A DNA stretch of 64,000 bases from Corynebacterium riegelii (GTDB lineage: Bacteria > Actinomycetota > Actinomycetes > Mycobacteriales > Mycobacteriaceae), in NCBI RefSeq assembly GCF_016728505.1, contig NZ_CP068159.1, forward strand, positions 1-64,000, read 5' to 3'. Positions 43,524-51,793 of this stretch are shown one piece after another; position 1 is the first letter of the stretch, and each line of letters starts with the position of its first letter. The translations under genes were made by a program, and so were the position numbers. The notes under the pieces were generated by a model. The model was not told the DNA's origin. It ran no database searches and saw only the letters and a list, made by a program, of their open reading frames with translations.

Positions 43524-45491
43524 ATGCAACTGCACTCGTCGAACGGCATCGGGCACGACTTCTACGTGCCGGAAGACTTTAAGGCCCCGATCCTACCCGA
43601 GTGGCGCCTGGCGTTTTTCAGCATCATCATGCCCATCCCGCGCGCCGCCGGACTGGCGAAATATGGCAAGCCGTTTGACTTCGCCACCGCCGAAGGCTGG
43701 TGTTACGGCCGTGACAAAGGCGTGCGCACCGTGGAGAACCCGCAGTGGGACCCGGCGCTGGGGGTGTTTCGCAAACCTGAGCCCCGCTACGGCTACTACG
43801 GCGACCCCATCATTGAAGGCGGACGGCCCTTCTACAACGACGCGCGCACGCGTTTTGTGGACCCGATGGACAAGGCCACCGGTGCGGCGTCGGTGGATGT
43901 AGACGTGGAGCTTGCGTCCAACTGGAGCCACTCAGAACGCAAGGAAGTGATGTGGCACGAAGACGCGATAAAACTCGCCGAACAGCGCGCCGAGCAGCGC
44001 ATCACGCCTGAGAAGGTGCGCGAGGTGACGATTACTGATGCCGGGTGGGACCCCGCGATCAGCGCCCACCATTTCGTGTTTGAGCCGGTGCGCAACGAAA
44101 CGTTCTATGAGCTGGTTAATTATGACGAGCAGCGGCCCTGGGAAGACCAAATCCGCGGCGAGCGAAACAGCCACGGCACCGCCACGCTGCGGCTGCTGTC
44201 CGCAGAAGTCATGCAGTTCCATGACCTGAACCTGACTGACGTTGCGCCTGATGAGCCGCAGCCAGCACACGTGGTCAGTGACTTTCTGATCCTGAACGTG
44301 GCCGCGGAGAACATCTCGAATGCAACGCTTGGGTTTTTATCCGCCACGCTGCACACCCCGCGCAACTCCTCGCAGTTCTACGAGCACGATGATTTCTACG
44401 AGGAAAGCCCGCCGCAGCTCTACGCGCTGACCAAGTTCACCAACCTGGCGGTGGCGCGCATTGATGCGGCGTTGGGCAGGGACCGTTCCATGCGCATCGG
44501 TTCTGACGGCAGCCTGGTGCCCACCACCGCGCCGGTAGGCTTGCGGGAGGAGACGTTTACGCTGCCGGCACCCCAACGCGTAGCGTTTGCCATCCCGAAC
44601 CCGGCGCGCCCCAACTCGGTGAACAAGACCCTCGGCGAGGGCAACAACGGCTCGGTCCCCGACGACATCGAAGCGCCCCTTGTGCTTCGCGACGACACCG
44701 AAAGCACCTGGGCCTGGCACGAACAATGGGCCTGGCAGATCCTCACCGGCGCGGACTCCTACCCCGAGTCCGTGCCCGCCCAAACGCCTGCTGCGTTACG
44801 ACGCTTCCTGGCAGCCAAACTCTCCTCCTGGACCGTGTTCACCTCCGACAACGGGGTAGGCATGGTGCGCACCAAATCCGCCAGCCGCGAGGGAATGCGC
44901 TACTGGTCCATGGCGGGGTCACGCTTTGTGGATCTGGTGATGCTGCAGATGCGCGCCCAGGCGGGTGAGGCGCACCTGCGCAAGTCCTTGAAGATTGTCG
45001 GCGAGAAGAGCGCGGCAAAAAGCGGCACCGCGGAAAAAGACATGCACCACCGCGAGCTGCGCGCGGACCTTGAACGCCTGGAGAAGCTGCAGCTAGATCA
45101 CATTGAGATCCGCGACAAGCTGTGGTTCCGCTCCGTGCCGGGGCGTGACATTGACACCCGCGTGCTCAAAGGGCTGCAGGAGGCCACCAATTTTGACCAG
45201 TTGCGTGATGATTTCGACTCTAAGGTCAAGTCACGTCAAAACGTCATCCGCACCCAGTTTGAGCAGCTTTCGAGTGCGATTGCAGACGAAGAGTCCAAGC
45301 GCGCCGAAGCCATGAACCTGGTGCTTGGCTTTGTCGCCGCGGCCATTGGTGCGCCGGACTGGGCGCAGGCCGCCGGTTGGACTGGTCCGTGGGGCAACCT
45401 GGGCATGGCGGCGATTATCTTCGTGCTGATGTTCGCCGTGGTGTGGGTGGTGCAGCGCCTCTTTGCGTGGAAGCGCGGCGGCGCACGTTAG
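43524..45491 (+). CDS. Large hypothetical membrane-anchored protein
   Basis: 655-residue protein of unknown function. A short N-terminal hydrophobic stretch (AFFSIIMPIPRAAGLA) is not a clear signal. Residues 50-400 look soluble and mixed; 470-590 are charged helices, probably coiled coil (REL...ERLEKLQLDHIEIRDKLWF); and a C-terminal pair of membrane helices follows (NLVLGFVAAAIG, LGMAAIIFVLMFAVVWVVQRLF). The arrangement of a large cytoplasmic domain, coiled coil and two C-terminal helices resembles CorA-type topology, but no GMN motif is present. Confidence 0.75.
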   Translation: MQLHSSNGIGHDFYVPEDFKAPILPEWRLAFFSIIMPIPRAAGLAKYGKPFDFATAEGWCYGRDKGVRTVENPQWDPALGVFRKPEPRYGYYGDPIIEGGRPFYNDARTRFVDPMDKATGAASVDVDVELASNWSHSERKEVMWHEDAIKLAEQRAEQRITPEKVREVTITDAGWDPAISAHHFVFEPVRNETFYELVNYDEQRPWEDQIRGERNSHGTATLRLLSAEVMQFHDLNLTDVAPDEPQPAHVVSDFLILNVAAENISNATLGFLSATLHTPRNSSQFYEHDDFYEESPPQLYALTKFTNLAVARIDAALGRDRSMRIGSDGSLVPTTAPVGLREETFTLPAPQRVAFAIPNPARPNSVNKTLGEGNNGSVPDDIEAPLVLRDDTESTWAWHEQWAWQILTGADSYPESVPAQTPAALRRFLAAKLSSWTVFTSDNGVGMVRTKSASREGMRYWSMAGSRFVDLVMLQMRAQAGEAHLRKSLKIVGEKSAAKSGTAEKDMHHRELRADLERLEKLQLDHIEIRDKLWFRSVPGRDIDTRVLKGLQEATNFDQLRDDFDSKVKSRQNVIRTQFEQLSSAIADEESKRAEAMNLVLGFVAAAIGAPDWAQAAGWTGPWGNLGMAAIIFVLMFAVVWVVQRLFAWKRGGAR

Positions 45492-45495
45492 GCGC

Positions 45496-47358
45496 TTACT
45501 CCTCGTCCGTGGACAGCGCTGCCACGAATGCTTCCTGCGGCACGGTCACAGACCCGATGGACTTCATGCGCTTCTTACCGGCCTTCTGCTTCTCCAGCAG
45601 CTTGCGCTTACGGGAGATGTCGCCGCCGTAGCACTTCGACAGCACGTCTTTACGCAGGGCGCGGATGTTCTCGCGCGCGATAATCTTGGAGCCAATCGCG
45701 GCCTGTACCGGTACCTCGAACTGCTGGCGTGGGATGAGCTCTTTGAGCTTCTTGGTCATCTTGTTGCCGTACCACTGGGCAGAGTCCTTGTGCACGATCG
45801 CGCTGAACGCGTCCACCGGCTCGCCCTGCAGCAGGATGTCCACCTTCACCAGGTCGCCGAGCTGCTCGCCGGCTTCCTCATAGTTCAGGGAGGCATACCC
45901 CTTGGTGCGGGACTTCAGCATGTCGAAGAAGTCAAAAATGATCTCACCCAGCGGCATGATGTAGCGCAGCTCCACGCGGTCCTCGGAGAGGTATTCCATG
46001 TTCTTCATCTGGCCGCGCTTGGACTGGCACAGTTCCATCGTGGTGCCCACAAATTCCTGGGGCACGATGATGGTCATGTTCACGATCGGCTCGTAGACCT
46101 CGTCGATCTTGCCGCCGGGCCAGTCGGAGGGGTTGTGCACGATTTGCTCAGTGCCGTCCTCACGGATCACGCGATACGTTACGGACGGTGCTGTGGAGAT
46201 CAGGTCCAGGTCGAACTCGCGCTCCAGGCGGTCGCGGGTGATCTCCATGTGGAGCAAGCCCAGGAAGCCACAGCGGAAACCGAAGCCCAGGGCGACGGAG
46301 GTTTCGGGCTCCCAGGTCAGCGAGGCGTCGTTAAGCTGGAGCTTCTCTAAGGATTCGCGCAGCGCCGGGAAGTCCTCCTGGCTGACCGGAAACAGGCCGG
46401 AGTACACCATCGGCATGACTTCCTCGAAACCTTCAAGCGGCTCTGATGCACCCTTGGACGCCCACGTGACGGTGTCACCCACGCGTGTCTCACGCACGTC
46501 TTTCACGCCCGTGATGAGGTAGCCCACCTCACCGGGACCGAGGCCCTTCGTTTTCTTCATGGTTGGCGAGACCACGCCGATTTCGAGGATTTCCAGCTTG
46601 GTGCCGGTGTTCATCATCTGCACCTGCTGGTTGGGCAGCAGCTTGCCATCCATCATGCGCACGTAGGTGACTACGCCGCGGTAGGTGTCGTAGACCGAGT
46701 CGAAGATCAGGGCACGAGCCGGTGCGTCAGCCCCCAGCTCCTCGCCGCCTGTGCTTCGTGATGACGGCGGCGGGACCAGCTCCACCACCTTATCCAGAAG
46801 CTCCGGCACGCCCTCGCCGGTCTTGCCGGAAACGCGCAGCACCTCATCGGTTTCGCAGCCGATAATGTTGGCGATCTCCAGCGCGTATTTCTCCGGGTCC
46901 GCTGCCGGCAGGTCAATCTTGTTCAGCACCGGGATGATCTCAAGATCATTGTCCATAGCCATGTACAGGTTGGCTAGGGTTTGGGCTTCGATGCCCTGCG
47001 CGGCGTCCACAAGCAAGATAGCTCCCTCGCACGCATCGAGCGAGCGGGAAACCTCATAGGAAAAGTCCACGTGACCAGGGGTGTCAATCATCTGCAGCAC
47101 GAACTGCTCACCATCGGCGGTAGTCCAAGGCAGACGAACGTTCTGCGCCTTAATGGTGATGCCGCGCTCACGCTCAATGTCCATGTTGTCCAGGTACTGA
47201 TCACGCATCTCGCGCGCATCCACCACGTTGGACAGTTGCAAAATGCGGTCCGCCAGCGTGGATTTACCGTGGTCAATGTGAGCAATGATGCAGAAGTTGC
47301 GGATTTTCGACGGGTCCGTAAACGTCTCTTCCGCATAATTCTTCTTCAAGGCAGCCAT
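45496..47358 (-). CDS. lepA: Elongation factor 4 (LepA)
   Basis: 620-residue translational GTPase that promotes back-translocation or assists 30S initiation. G1 AHIDHGKST (about 25-33), G3 DTPGHVDF, G4 NKIDLP, and the LepA-specific C-terminal domain ending [20 protein letters not shown] 47358, with TAGAAT 9 nt upstream, so also near-leaderless. It diverges from the PemK-like gene and converges on the 655-residue gene, with 4 bp between stops. Confidence 0.97.
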   Translation of the reverse strand: MAALKKNYAEETFTDPSKIRNFCIIAHIDHGKSTLADRILQLSNVVDAREMRDQYLDNMDIERERGITIKAQNVRLPWTTADGEQFVLQMIDTPGHVDFSYEVSRSLDACEGAILLVDAAQGIEAQTLANLYMAMDNDLEIIPVLNKIDLPAADPEKYALEIANIIGCETDEVLRVSGKTGEGVPELLDKVVELVPPPSSRSTGGEELGADAPARALIFDSVYDTYRGVVTYVRMMDGKLLPNQQVQMMNTGTKLEILEIGVVSPTMKKTKGLGPGEVGYLITGVKDVRETRVGDTVTWASKGASEPLEGFEEVMPMVYSGLFPVSQEDFPALRESLEKLQLNDASLTWEPETSVALGFGFRCGFLGLLHMEITRDRLEREFDLDLISTAPSVTYRVIREDGTEQIVHNPSDWPGGKIDEVYEPIVNMTIIVPQEFVGTTMELCQSKRGQMKNMEYLSEDRVELRYIMPLGEIIFDFFDMLKSRTKGYASLNYEEAGEQLGDLVKVDILLQGEPVDAFSAIVHKDSAQWYGNKMTKKLKELIPRQQFEVPVQAAIGSKIIARENIRALRKDVLSKCYGGDISRKRKLLEKQKAGKKRMKSIGSVTVPQEAFVAALSTDEE

Positions 47359-47464
47359 AACCCCAGGATTCTACCGGTGCACACGCAAATGAGAAACACC
47401 GGCAAAAAGTGCTTGTGCCAACCTGCCAAAGAACCTAGAGTTGCGTTAAAGAAAGGAGGCGACC

Positions 47465-47959
47465 ATGCGCAGGTTGTTGAAACGCAAACGCGCAGGGTCG
47501 CTTGACCGCGGCTTGGCGCTCCTCAACGAACGCTTGGCCAGCCCCGCCGTGCGCCGCGGCAAAGATCTGGCGGCGCGAGTGCAGGTGAAGGCCACCGCGA
47601 AAATCCCCCGCAACATCTACTACGCGCCTGATATGGACGGCAGCGCCGAACCGGGCGAGGTGGTGTGGGTAACCGTGCCGTCCCAGCCGCCGAGCGAGCG
47701 CTCCATGCTGGTTGTGGGCCGCGACCGCCATGACGTGCTGGGGCTGTTGATCTCGCCCGAGAAGGACCACGCGCAGGACTCGCGCTGGCTGGGCATCGGC
47801 TGCGGCAGCTGGGATAGTTCCGGCGAGCCGTGCTGGGTGCGCCTGGATAAGACGCTGTGTGTGCCGGAAAGTGACGTACATCGTCGGGGCGCCACCCTGC
47901 CGCCGCTGCGCTTTGAGCGGGTGGCGAACCGGCTGCGGGACCACTTTGACTGGAGCTAG
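47465..47959 (+). CDS. PemK/MazF-like family protein
   Basis: 164-residue protein: a basic N-terminus (MRRLLKRKRAG) followed by a SH3-like barrel recalling MazF/PemK (GEVVWVTVP, RSMLVVGRDRHDVLGLLI, WVRLDKTLCVPESDV). Actinobacteria usually carry a homologue beside lepA. No antitoxin-like gene is adjacent, so I would not call a toxin-antitoxin system. ATG 47465 follows AAAGGAGG. Confidence 0.8.
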   Translation: MRRLLKRKRAGSLDRGLALLNERLASPAVRRGKDLAARVQVKATAKIPRNIYYAPDMDGSAEPGEVVWVTVPSQPPSERSMLVVGRDRHDVLGLLISPEKDHAQDSRWLGIGCGSWDSSGEPCWVRLDKTLCVPESDVHRRGATLPPLRFERVANRLRDHFDWS

Positions 47960-47962
47960 CAT

Positions 47963-48090
47963 TTGGTAACCGCCTGGGCGTACTGCTATTTTTGAGTGGT
48001 TGCCCAAAACAGGGCGAATGTGTGTAACGCGGGCAGGACCTTGGGTCCGCGTTTTCGACATCATCGATACCACTAGCAAGAGGTGCAAAC
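47963..48090 (+). promoter_or_regulatory. rpsT promoter and structured 5' leader
   Basis: -35 TTGGTA (47963-47968), 18-bp spacer, -10 TATTTT (47987-47992), then a leader of about 90 nt with two hairpins: GCCC/GGGC (48002-48015) and AACGCGG/CCGCGTT (48026-48053) followed by TT. The second could be an attenuator or S20-binding site, by inference. AAGAGGT lies before the ATG. Confidence 0.5.
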
Positions 48091-48357
48091 ATGGCTAACA
48101 TCAAGCAGCAGCAGAAGCGCGTGCTGACCAACGAGAAGCGTCGCGTGCGCAACAAGTCCATCCGCTCCGCCACCCGTACGGAGATCCGCAAGTTCCGCGA
48201 GGCCGTGGCCTCCGGCGACAAGGCTGCTGCTGAGGCACAGCTGCGCGTGGCTTCCCGCAAGCTGGACAAGGCTGTGACCAAGGGTGTGTTCCACCGCAAC
48301 AGCGCTGCGAACAAGAAGTCCAACATGGCTCGCGCCTTCAACAAGATGGAAGGCTAA
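48091..48357 (+). CDS. rpsT: 30S ribosomal protein S20
   Basis: 88-residue basic helical protein of the small subunit, binding the 5' domain of 16S rRNA. Begins MANIKQQQKRVLTNEKRR and ends NKKSNMARAFNKMEG, as expected. Lysine and arginine make up about a quarter of residues. Monocistronic, with its own promoter, leader and strong terminator. Confidence 0.98.
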   Translation: MANIKQQQKRVLTNEKRRVRNKSIRSATRTEIRKFREAVASGDKAAAEAQLRVASRKLDKAVTKGVFHRNSAANKKSNMARAFNKMEG

Positions 48358-48374
48358 GCACTTCCGCTTGATTT

Positions 48375-48411
48375 ACGCCCCCGTGGTCCTTGTGGCCGCA
48401 GGGGCGTTTTG
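48375..48411 (+). terminator. Rho-independent terminator of rpsT
   Basis: Stem ACGCCCC (48375-48381) with GGGGCGT (48401-48407), inner GG/CC pairing, followed by TTTTG. Serves rpsT, 17 bp after its stop. Confidence 0.8.
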
Positions 48412-48443
48412 CTTTGCGACGCTCCCCCGCGCCGCCAGCTCAG

Positions 48444-49370
48444 CTAAGCCAGCTCAGCGATGCGGCGCACGGCGTCTTCGACGGCGAACTCCGGGTCGCC
48501 GCCTTGGCCTTTGACGGTGGCGTCCAAGTCGGCCACGATGATCACCGCTTCAGAGATCGCGTCCCCGCTCCACTGCCGTGCGGTTTGCATGGTGCGTTTC
48601 ACACCGTAGGGCGGCATGCCTAGTTGGCGTGCGAGTTGCTCGGGGTTGCCGCGTACGCCGTAGAGCTTGGCAACGTCGCCGACCTTGTAGGCCAGTGCTG
48701 CTGCGATGGCGACGGGGCTGGTGCCCAGTTGGAGTGCGCGCCTGGTGGATGCCAGTGCGCGGTCGGCGCGGCCGGCAAGTGCTTGTTCGGCGATGTCGAA
48801 GCCGGCGACTTCCGCAACACCCGTGTAGTACTCGCGCACGGCAGCGACGGTGATTTCGCCCTCGGTATCGGCGATCAGTTGGCTCACAGCACTGGCAAGC
48901 TCGCGCAGGTCAGAGCCGACGGATTCCAGCAGCGCGGCCACAACGTCTGGGGTGGGGCGCACACCGTGGCGTTTGAATTCGTTGGTGAGCCAGCTTTGGC
49001 GGTCCCGGTCACGCAGCGGCGCCACGCTATGCACTTGCGCGATTTTGGCCAGCTTGGAGGCGTAGGCCTTCTGGCGTCCCCCACCGGTGTGCTGCACGAT
49101 AATGGTCACCCCGGGCGCCACGTCCACGCAGGCGCGCAAGAGTGCTTCGACGGGTTCTTTGCCGGCGAGTTCGGTTTTCTCCACCACCAGCACGCGGTCC
49201 TCAGCGAACAGGGAGGGGCTTGTGGCCTGGGCGAGTTCGCTTGCGGTGACGTCGGATCCGCGCAGGGTGGTCACTTCGGCTTGGGGGCCTGCGTCCGCGA
49301 TGATCTCCTTGGTGGCGCGTTGGGCGAGGAACTCGTCTTCGCCTAAAACCAGGTGCACGGGGTTTTGCAT
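48444..49370 (-). CDS. holA: DNA polymerase III subunit delta
   Basis: 308-residue clamp-loader delta subunit, opening the beta clamp. N-terminal VHLVLGEDEFLA is typical; VLVVEKTEL, the AAA-like walker-poor module, and a C-terminal collar domain follow. ATG 49370 (MQNPVHLVLGE) lies 7 nt after TAGAAT on the minus strand; the long in-frame upstream extension overlaps comEC and is not real. Separated from comEC by only 23 bp. Confidence 0.94.
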   Translation of the reverse strand: MQNPVHLVLGEDEFLAQRATKEIIADAGPQAEVTTLRGSDVTASELAQATSPSLFAEDRVLVVEKTELAGKEPVEALLRACVDVAPGVTIIVQHTGGGRQKAYASKLAKIAQVHSVAPLRDRDRQSWLTNEFKRHGVRPTPDVVAALLESVGSDLRELASAVSQLIADTEGEITVAAVREYYTGVAEVAGFDIAEQALAGRADRALASTRRALQLGTSPVAIAAALAYKVGDVAKLYGVRGNPEQLARQLGMPPYGVKRTMQTARQWSGDAISEAVIIVADLDATVKGQGGDPEFAVEDAVRRIAELA

Positions 49371-49383
49371 GCGCTCTATTCTA
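49371..49383 (-). promoter_or_regulatory. Leaderless promoter of holA
   Basis: Minus strand TAGAAT (49383-49378), 7 nt, ATG 49370; lies in the comEC-holA gap, so holA need not depend on the com operon. Confidence 0.5.
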
Positions 49384-49393
49384 GGGGGCGTGG

Positions 49394-51013
49394 TTAGGGG
49401 GAGCGTGAGGCGTCGGTACGCAAGGTGACCGGGCCGTCGCGGTTGGGAAACACGACGGGGATCCCGCCGATGGTTTTGGTGCCGCGTGGGGTGGGTGGCC
49501 CGTCTTCCAACACCACAACCAGCTGTGTGCCGGGTGGGACGGGTTCCACATCGGCGCGCGTGTCCACTACGTGTGCGACAAGCTGGTGTTGGTCCACAAC
49601 CGGTGCGCGCGGGGATGCAAGGTTGCTTACACACAGCGTGACGACGGCCAACGCCACCGTCAGCCGCGGCCTCCCCGCTAAAAAGCCGTAGATGATCCAG
49701 CCGTAGCCCACGATCGCCGCCAAAGGGCCAATCGGCGCGGTGGCCAGGGGTAATGACGCCCCCACCACCGCCACCTTGTTCACCCACCAGGTAAACGGCT
49801 GCACAACCAGCAGCAGCGGCACCTCTAACCCGCCGGGCAGCAACGCCAGCACGGCGGCGCACAGGCCAAGGATGGTCACAGGTGCCGTGGCGGGAGCGAC
49901 AAGGGTGTTGGCCACCGTGGACACCAGCGACACTTGGCCGGCCATAACAGAGACGATCGGCATGGTCACCACATCGGCGGCGATGGCCACGGACAGCGCG
50001 CGCACCACAATGTCCGGCCAGCGGGTAAATGCAAGCGCCCGGTACAACAAGGGTGAGAGCGCCACGATGCCGGCGGTTGCGGCCACGGACAGGGCGAACC
50101 CGTAGTGCACCGCAAGATCCGTATCCACAAACACCAGGCCGATCACGGCAAGACAGAGCACGTGCATGGGTTCCGCGCGCGTAGAGGTCAGCACCGCGAC
50201 CATGCCCACCAGCCCCGTCACTGACGCACGCAGCACGCTCGGCTCCGGGCCCACGAGTGCTGCAAACACCAACAGCGCGGCACCCGCGGCGACCAAACGC
50301 CAGTGCAACCCAAGTCCCAACAGCGTGGTCAGAACAATCGCCGCGGTAGTCACAATGGCCACGTTGCTGCCTGAGACCGCAGACAAATGCGACAGGCCGG
50401 TATCTATGTAGGCCTGTTGTTCGGTAGGCGTTTGCAAGGAGGTATCTCCAAGCACCATCCCCGGAATCAACCCCTGGGAACTCGGCCCCACCGTATGCAC
50501 AACGGATGCAGCAAAGGTCTCGCGCACGTGCTGTGCAAACGCCGCGAACCCGCTGGGCGCTTGCACCACCTCAAGGGTGCCGTTGAACACGTACGGGTTG
50601 ACCCCGACAAGCGTGCTCTCCCCCACCGTGCCATGTGCCGCAACCATCGTCCCCGAAACAACGCCCTCGGGCATCTCACGCGAGAACACGGTCAACGTCG
50701 AGGGATGCCCGGGCACCACAACGCGCGTCAGCCACGTCTCGCTAGCCAATAACCTGGGTTGCCCAGACACCGTCGCCACCACTGTGTCACCGAACTGCCA
50801 CGCCTGCGCGGTGCGGTGGCGCACCAACGCCACCACCAACGACGCCAACCCCAACGAACCAACCAGCACCGCCTGCCCAAACTCGCGCCACAAAAGGCAC
50901 GCCACGACAAACGCAGCCACCACGCACGCGGCCCAAACCGGCCCCTGCCACAGGCACACCAGCGCCGCCAGCCACACCGCCCCCGCCGCGGGCACTAGCC
51001 GAAGCTCACTCAC
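49394..51013 (-). CDS. comEC: ComEC/Rec2 competence-type membrane channel (no nuclease domain)
   Basis: 539-residue polytopic protein with about ten hydrophobic segments. The ComEC competence domain is recognisable (LIPGMVLGDTSLQTPTEQQAYIDTGLSHLSAVSGSNVAIV). ComEC forms the channel for single-stranded DNA in transformable bacteria. The C-terminal metallo-beta-lactamase-like domain of Bacillus ComEC is absent; the protein ends soon after the membrane domain. GTG 51013 overlaps the comEA stop by 4 nt. Natural transformation has not been established in corynebacteria that I know of. Confidence 0.9.
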   Translation of the reverse strand: MSELRLVPAAGAVWLAALVCLWQGPVWAACVVAAFVVACLLWREFGQAVLVGSLGLASLVVALVRHRTAQAWQFGDTVVATVSGQPRLLASETWLTRVVVPGHPSTLTVFSREMPEGVVSGTMVAAHGTVGESTLVGVNPYVFNGTLEVVQAPSGFAAFAQHVRETFAASVVHTVGPSSQGLIPGMVLGDTSLQTPTEQQAYIDTGLSHLSAVSGSNVAIVTTAAIVLTTLLGLGLHWRLVAAGAALLVFAALVGPEPSVLRASVTGLVGMVAVLTSTRAEPMHVLCLAVIGLVFVDTDLAVHYGFALSVAATAGIVALSPLLYRALAFTRWPDIVVRALSVAIAADVVTMPIVSVMAGQVSLVSTVANTLVAPATAPVTILGLCAAVLALLPGGLEVPLLLVVQPFTWWVNKVAVVGASLPLATAPIGPLAAIVGYGWIIYGFLAGRPRLTVALAVVTLCVSNLASPRAPVVDQHQLVAHVVDTRADVEPVPPGTQLVVVLEDGPPTPRGTKTIGGIPVVFPNRDGPVTLRTDASRSP

Positions 51014-51627
51014 AACGTGATCTGCCCTTCCAGCGCCGCAAACTTCGCCGGCCCAATGCCTTTGACCTCCATCAACGCCTCCGGGGTGGCAAACGGCCCG
51101 TTGGCTTCCCGGTGCGCCACAATCGCATTGGCCGTTGCCTGCCCCACCCCGTCCAAGCTGGTCAGCTGCTCGGCCGTCGCCGTGTTAATAGAGATCAGGC
51201 CGCTCGCCTCCACCCCGGCAACTTCAGGCGCTGCATCCGGGGTGGAGGGTTGGACGAGGATCTGTTGGGCGTCCACAAGCACCTGCGCCTGGTTGAGCAC
51301 CAACAGGTCCGCACTCTCTTTGGGCACGGCAGCCGCCAGCGCATCGGCCACGCGCGCGCCGGGTGCGAGAGTGACCAGCCCGGGGTGTTCGACCTCCCCC
51401 ACCACGGACACCACGATCTCGGCAGGCTCGGGCGGCTCCTCCCAGGTAGGTTGCGGCGCGGGCGGTCGGGTAAACGCCCAGGCACCGACGAGCCCCATGC
51501 TTATTAGCGCCACCGCCACCGCCTGCTTCCGCCCCACCGCAAACCTGGGCGCCGGGTACTCCACCGGCAGGGTATCTTCCTCACCGGTTGGGCGGGAAAG
51601 CTCCTTGATTCTGTCTTTGAGGTTCAT
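51010..51627 (-). CDS. comEA: ComEA-type helix-hairpin-helix DNA-binding protein
   Basis: 205-residue membrane-anchored protein: cytoplasmic N-tail, one membrane helix (AVAVALISMGLVGAWAF, about 35-51), SLBB-like domain (VVGEVEHPGLVTLAPGARVADAL) and two C-terminal helix-hairpin-helix motifs (ISINTATAEQLTSLDGVGQATANAIVAHR). ComEA binds incoming double-stranded DNA outside the membrane. ATG 51627 is 8 nt after a TACGGT -10. A dyad of DnaA boxes lies 68 bp upstream. The first gene of a comEA-comEC unit. Confidence 0.93.
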   Translation of the reverse strand: MNLKDRIKELSRPTGEEDTLPVEYPAPRFAVGRKQAVAVALISMGLVGAWAFTRPPAPQPTWEEPPEPAEIVVSVVGEVEHPGLVTLAPGARVADALAAAVPKESADLLVLNQAQVLVDAQQILVQPSTPDAAPEVAGVEASGLISINTATAEQLTSLDGVGQATANAIVAHREANGPFATPEALMEVKGIGPAKFAALEGQITL

Positions 51628-51641
51628 GCCTGCAGACCGTA
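51628..51641 (-). promoter_or_regulatory. Leaderless promoter of comEA
   Basis: Minus strand TACGGT (51641-51636), 8 nt, ATG 51627. The -35 region (about 51664-51659, TTCCGT) is poor, compatible with need for an activator. Confidence 0.5.
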
Positions 51642-51680
51642 AACCGGCAGCGCAAGGCACGGAAGTGGTGCATGGTGCGA

Positions 51681-51709
51681 CTGTGGATAACACGCGAAGT
51701 TATCCACAG
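51681..51709. promoter_or_regulatory. Inverted pair of DnaA boxes upstream of comEA
   Basis: Perfect 11-bp inverted repeat CTGTGGATAAC (51681-51691) and GTTATCCACAG (51699-51709), 7-nt loop. Both arms hold exact DnaA boxes: TGTGGATAA 51682-51690 and TTATCCACA 51700-51708. Centre 68 bp upstream of the comEA start, the same geometry as at the DUF222-HNH gene. Confidence 0.75.
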
Positions 51710-51793
51710 AAACGCGCTCTTAATGAAAACAGGGCGCGAGTTATTGAAAATGTAGGGCGGTTTTCAGTACGCACTTGGCGCGCGAGAGGGCAC

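Noticed and set aside
47465..47959. PemK-like gene as a toxin-antitoxin module
   Set aside because: No antitoxin-like frame is adjacent: lepA is divergent upstream and rpsT, with its own promoter, is downstream.
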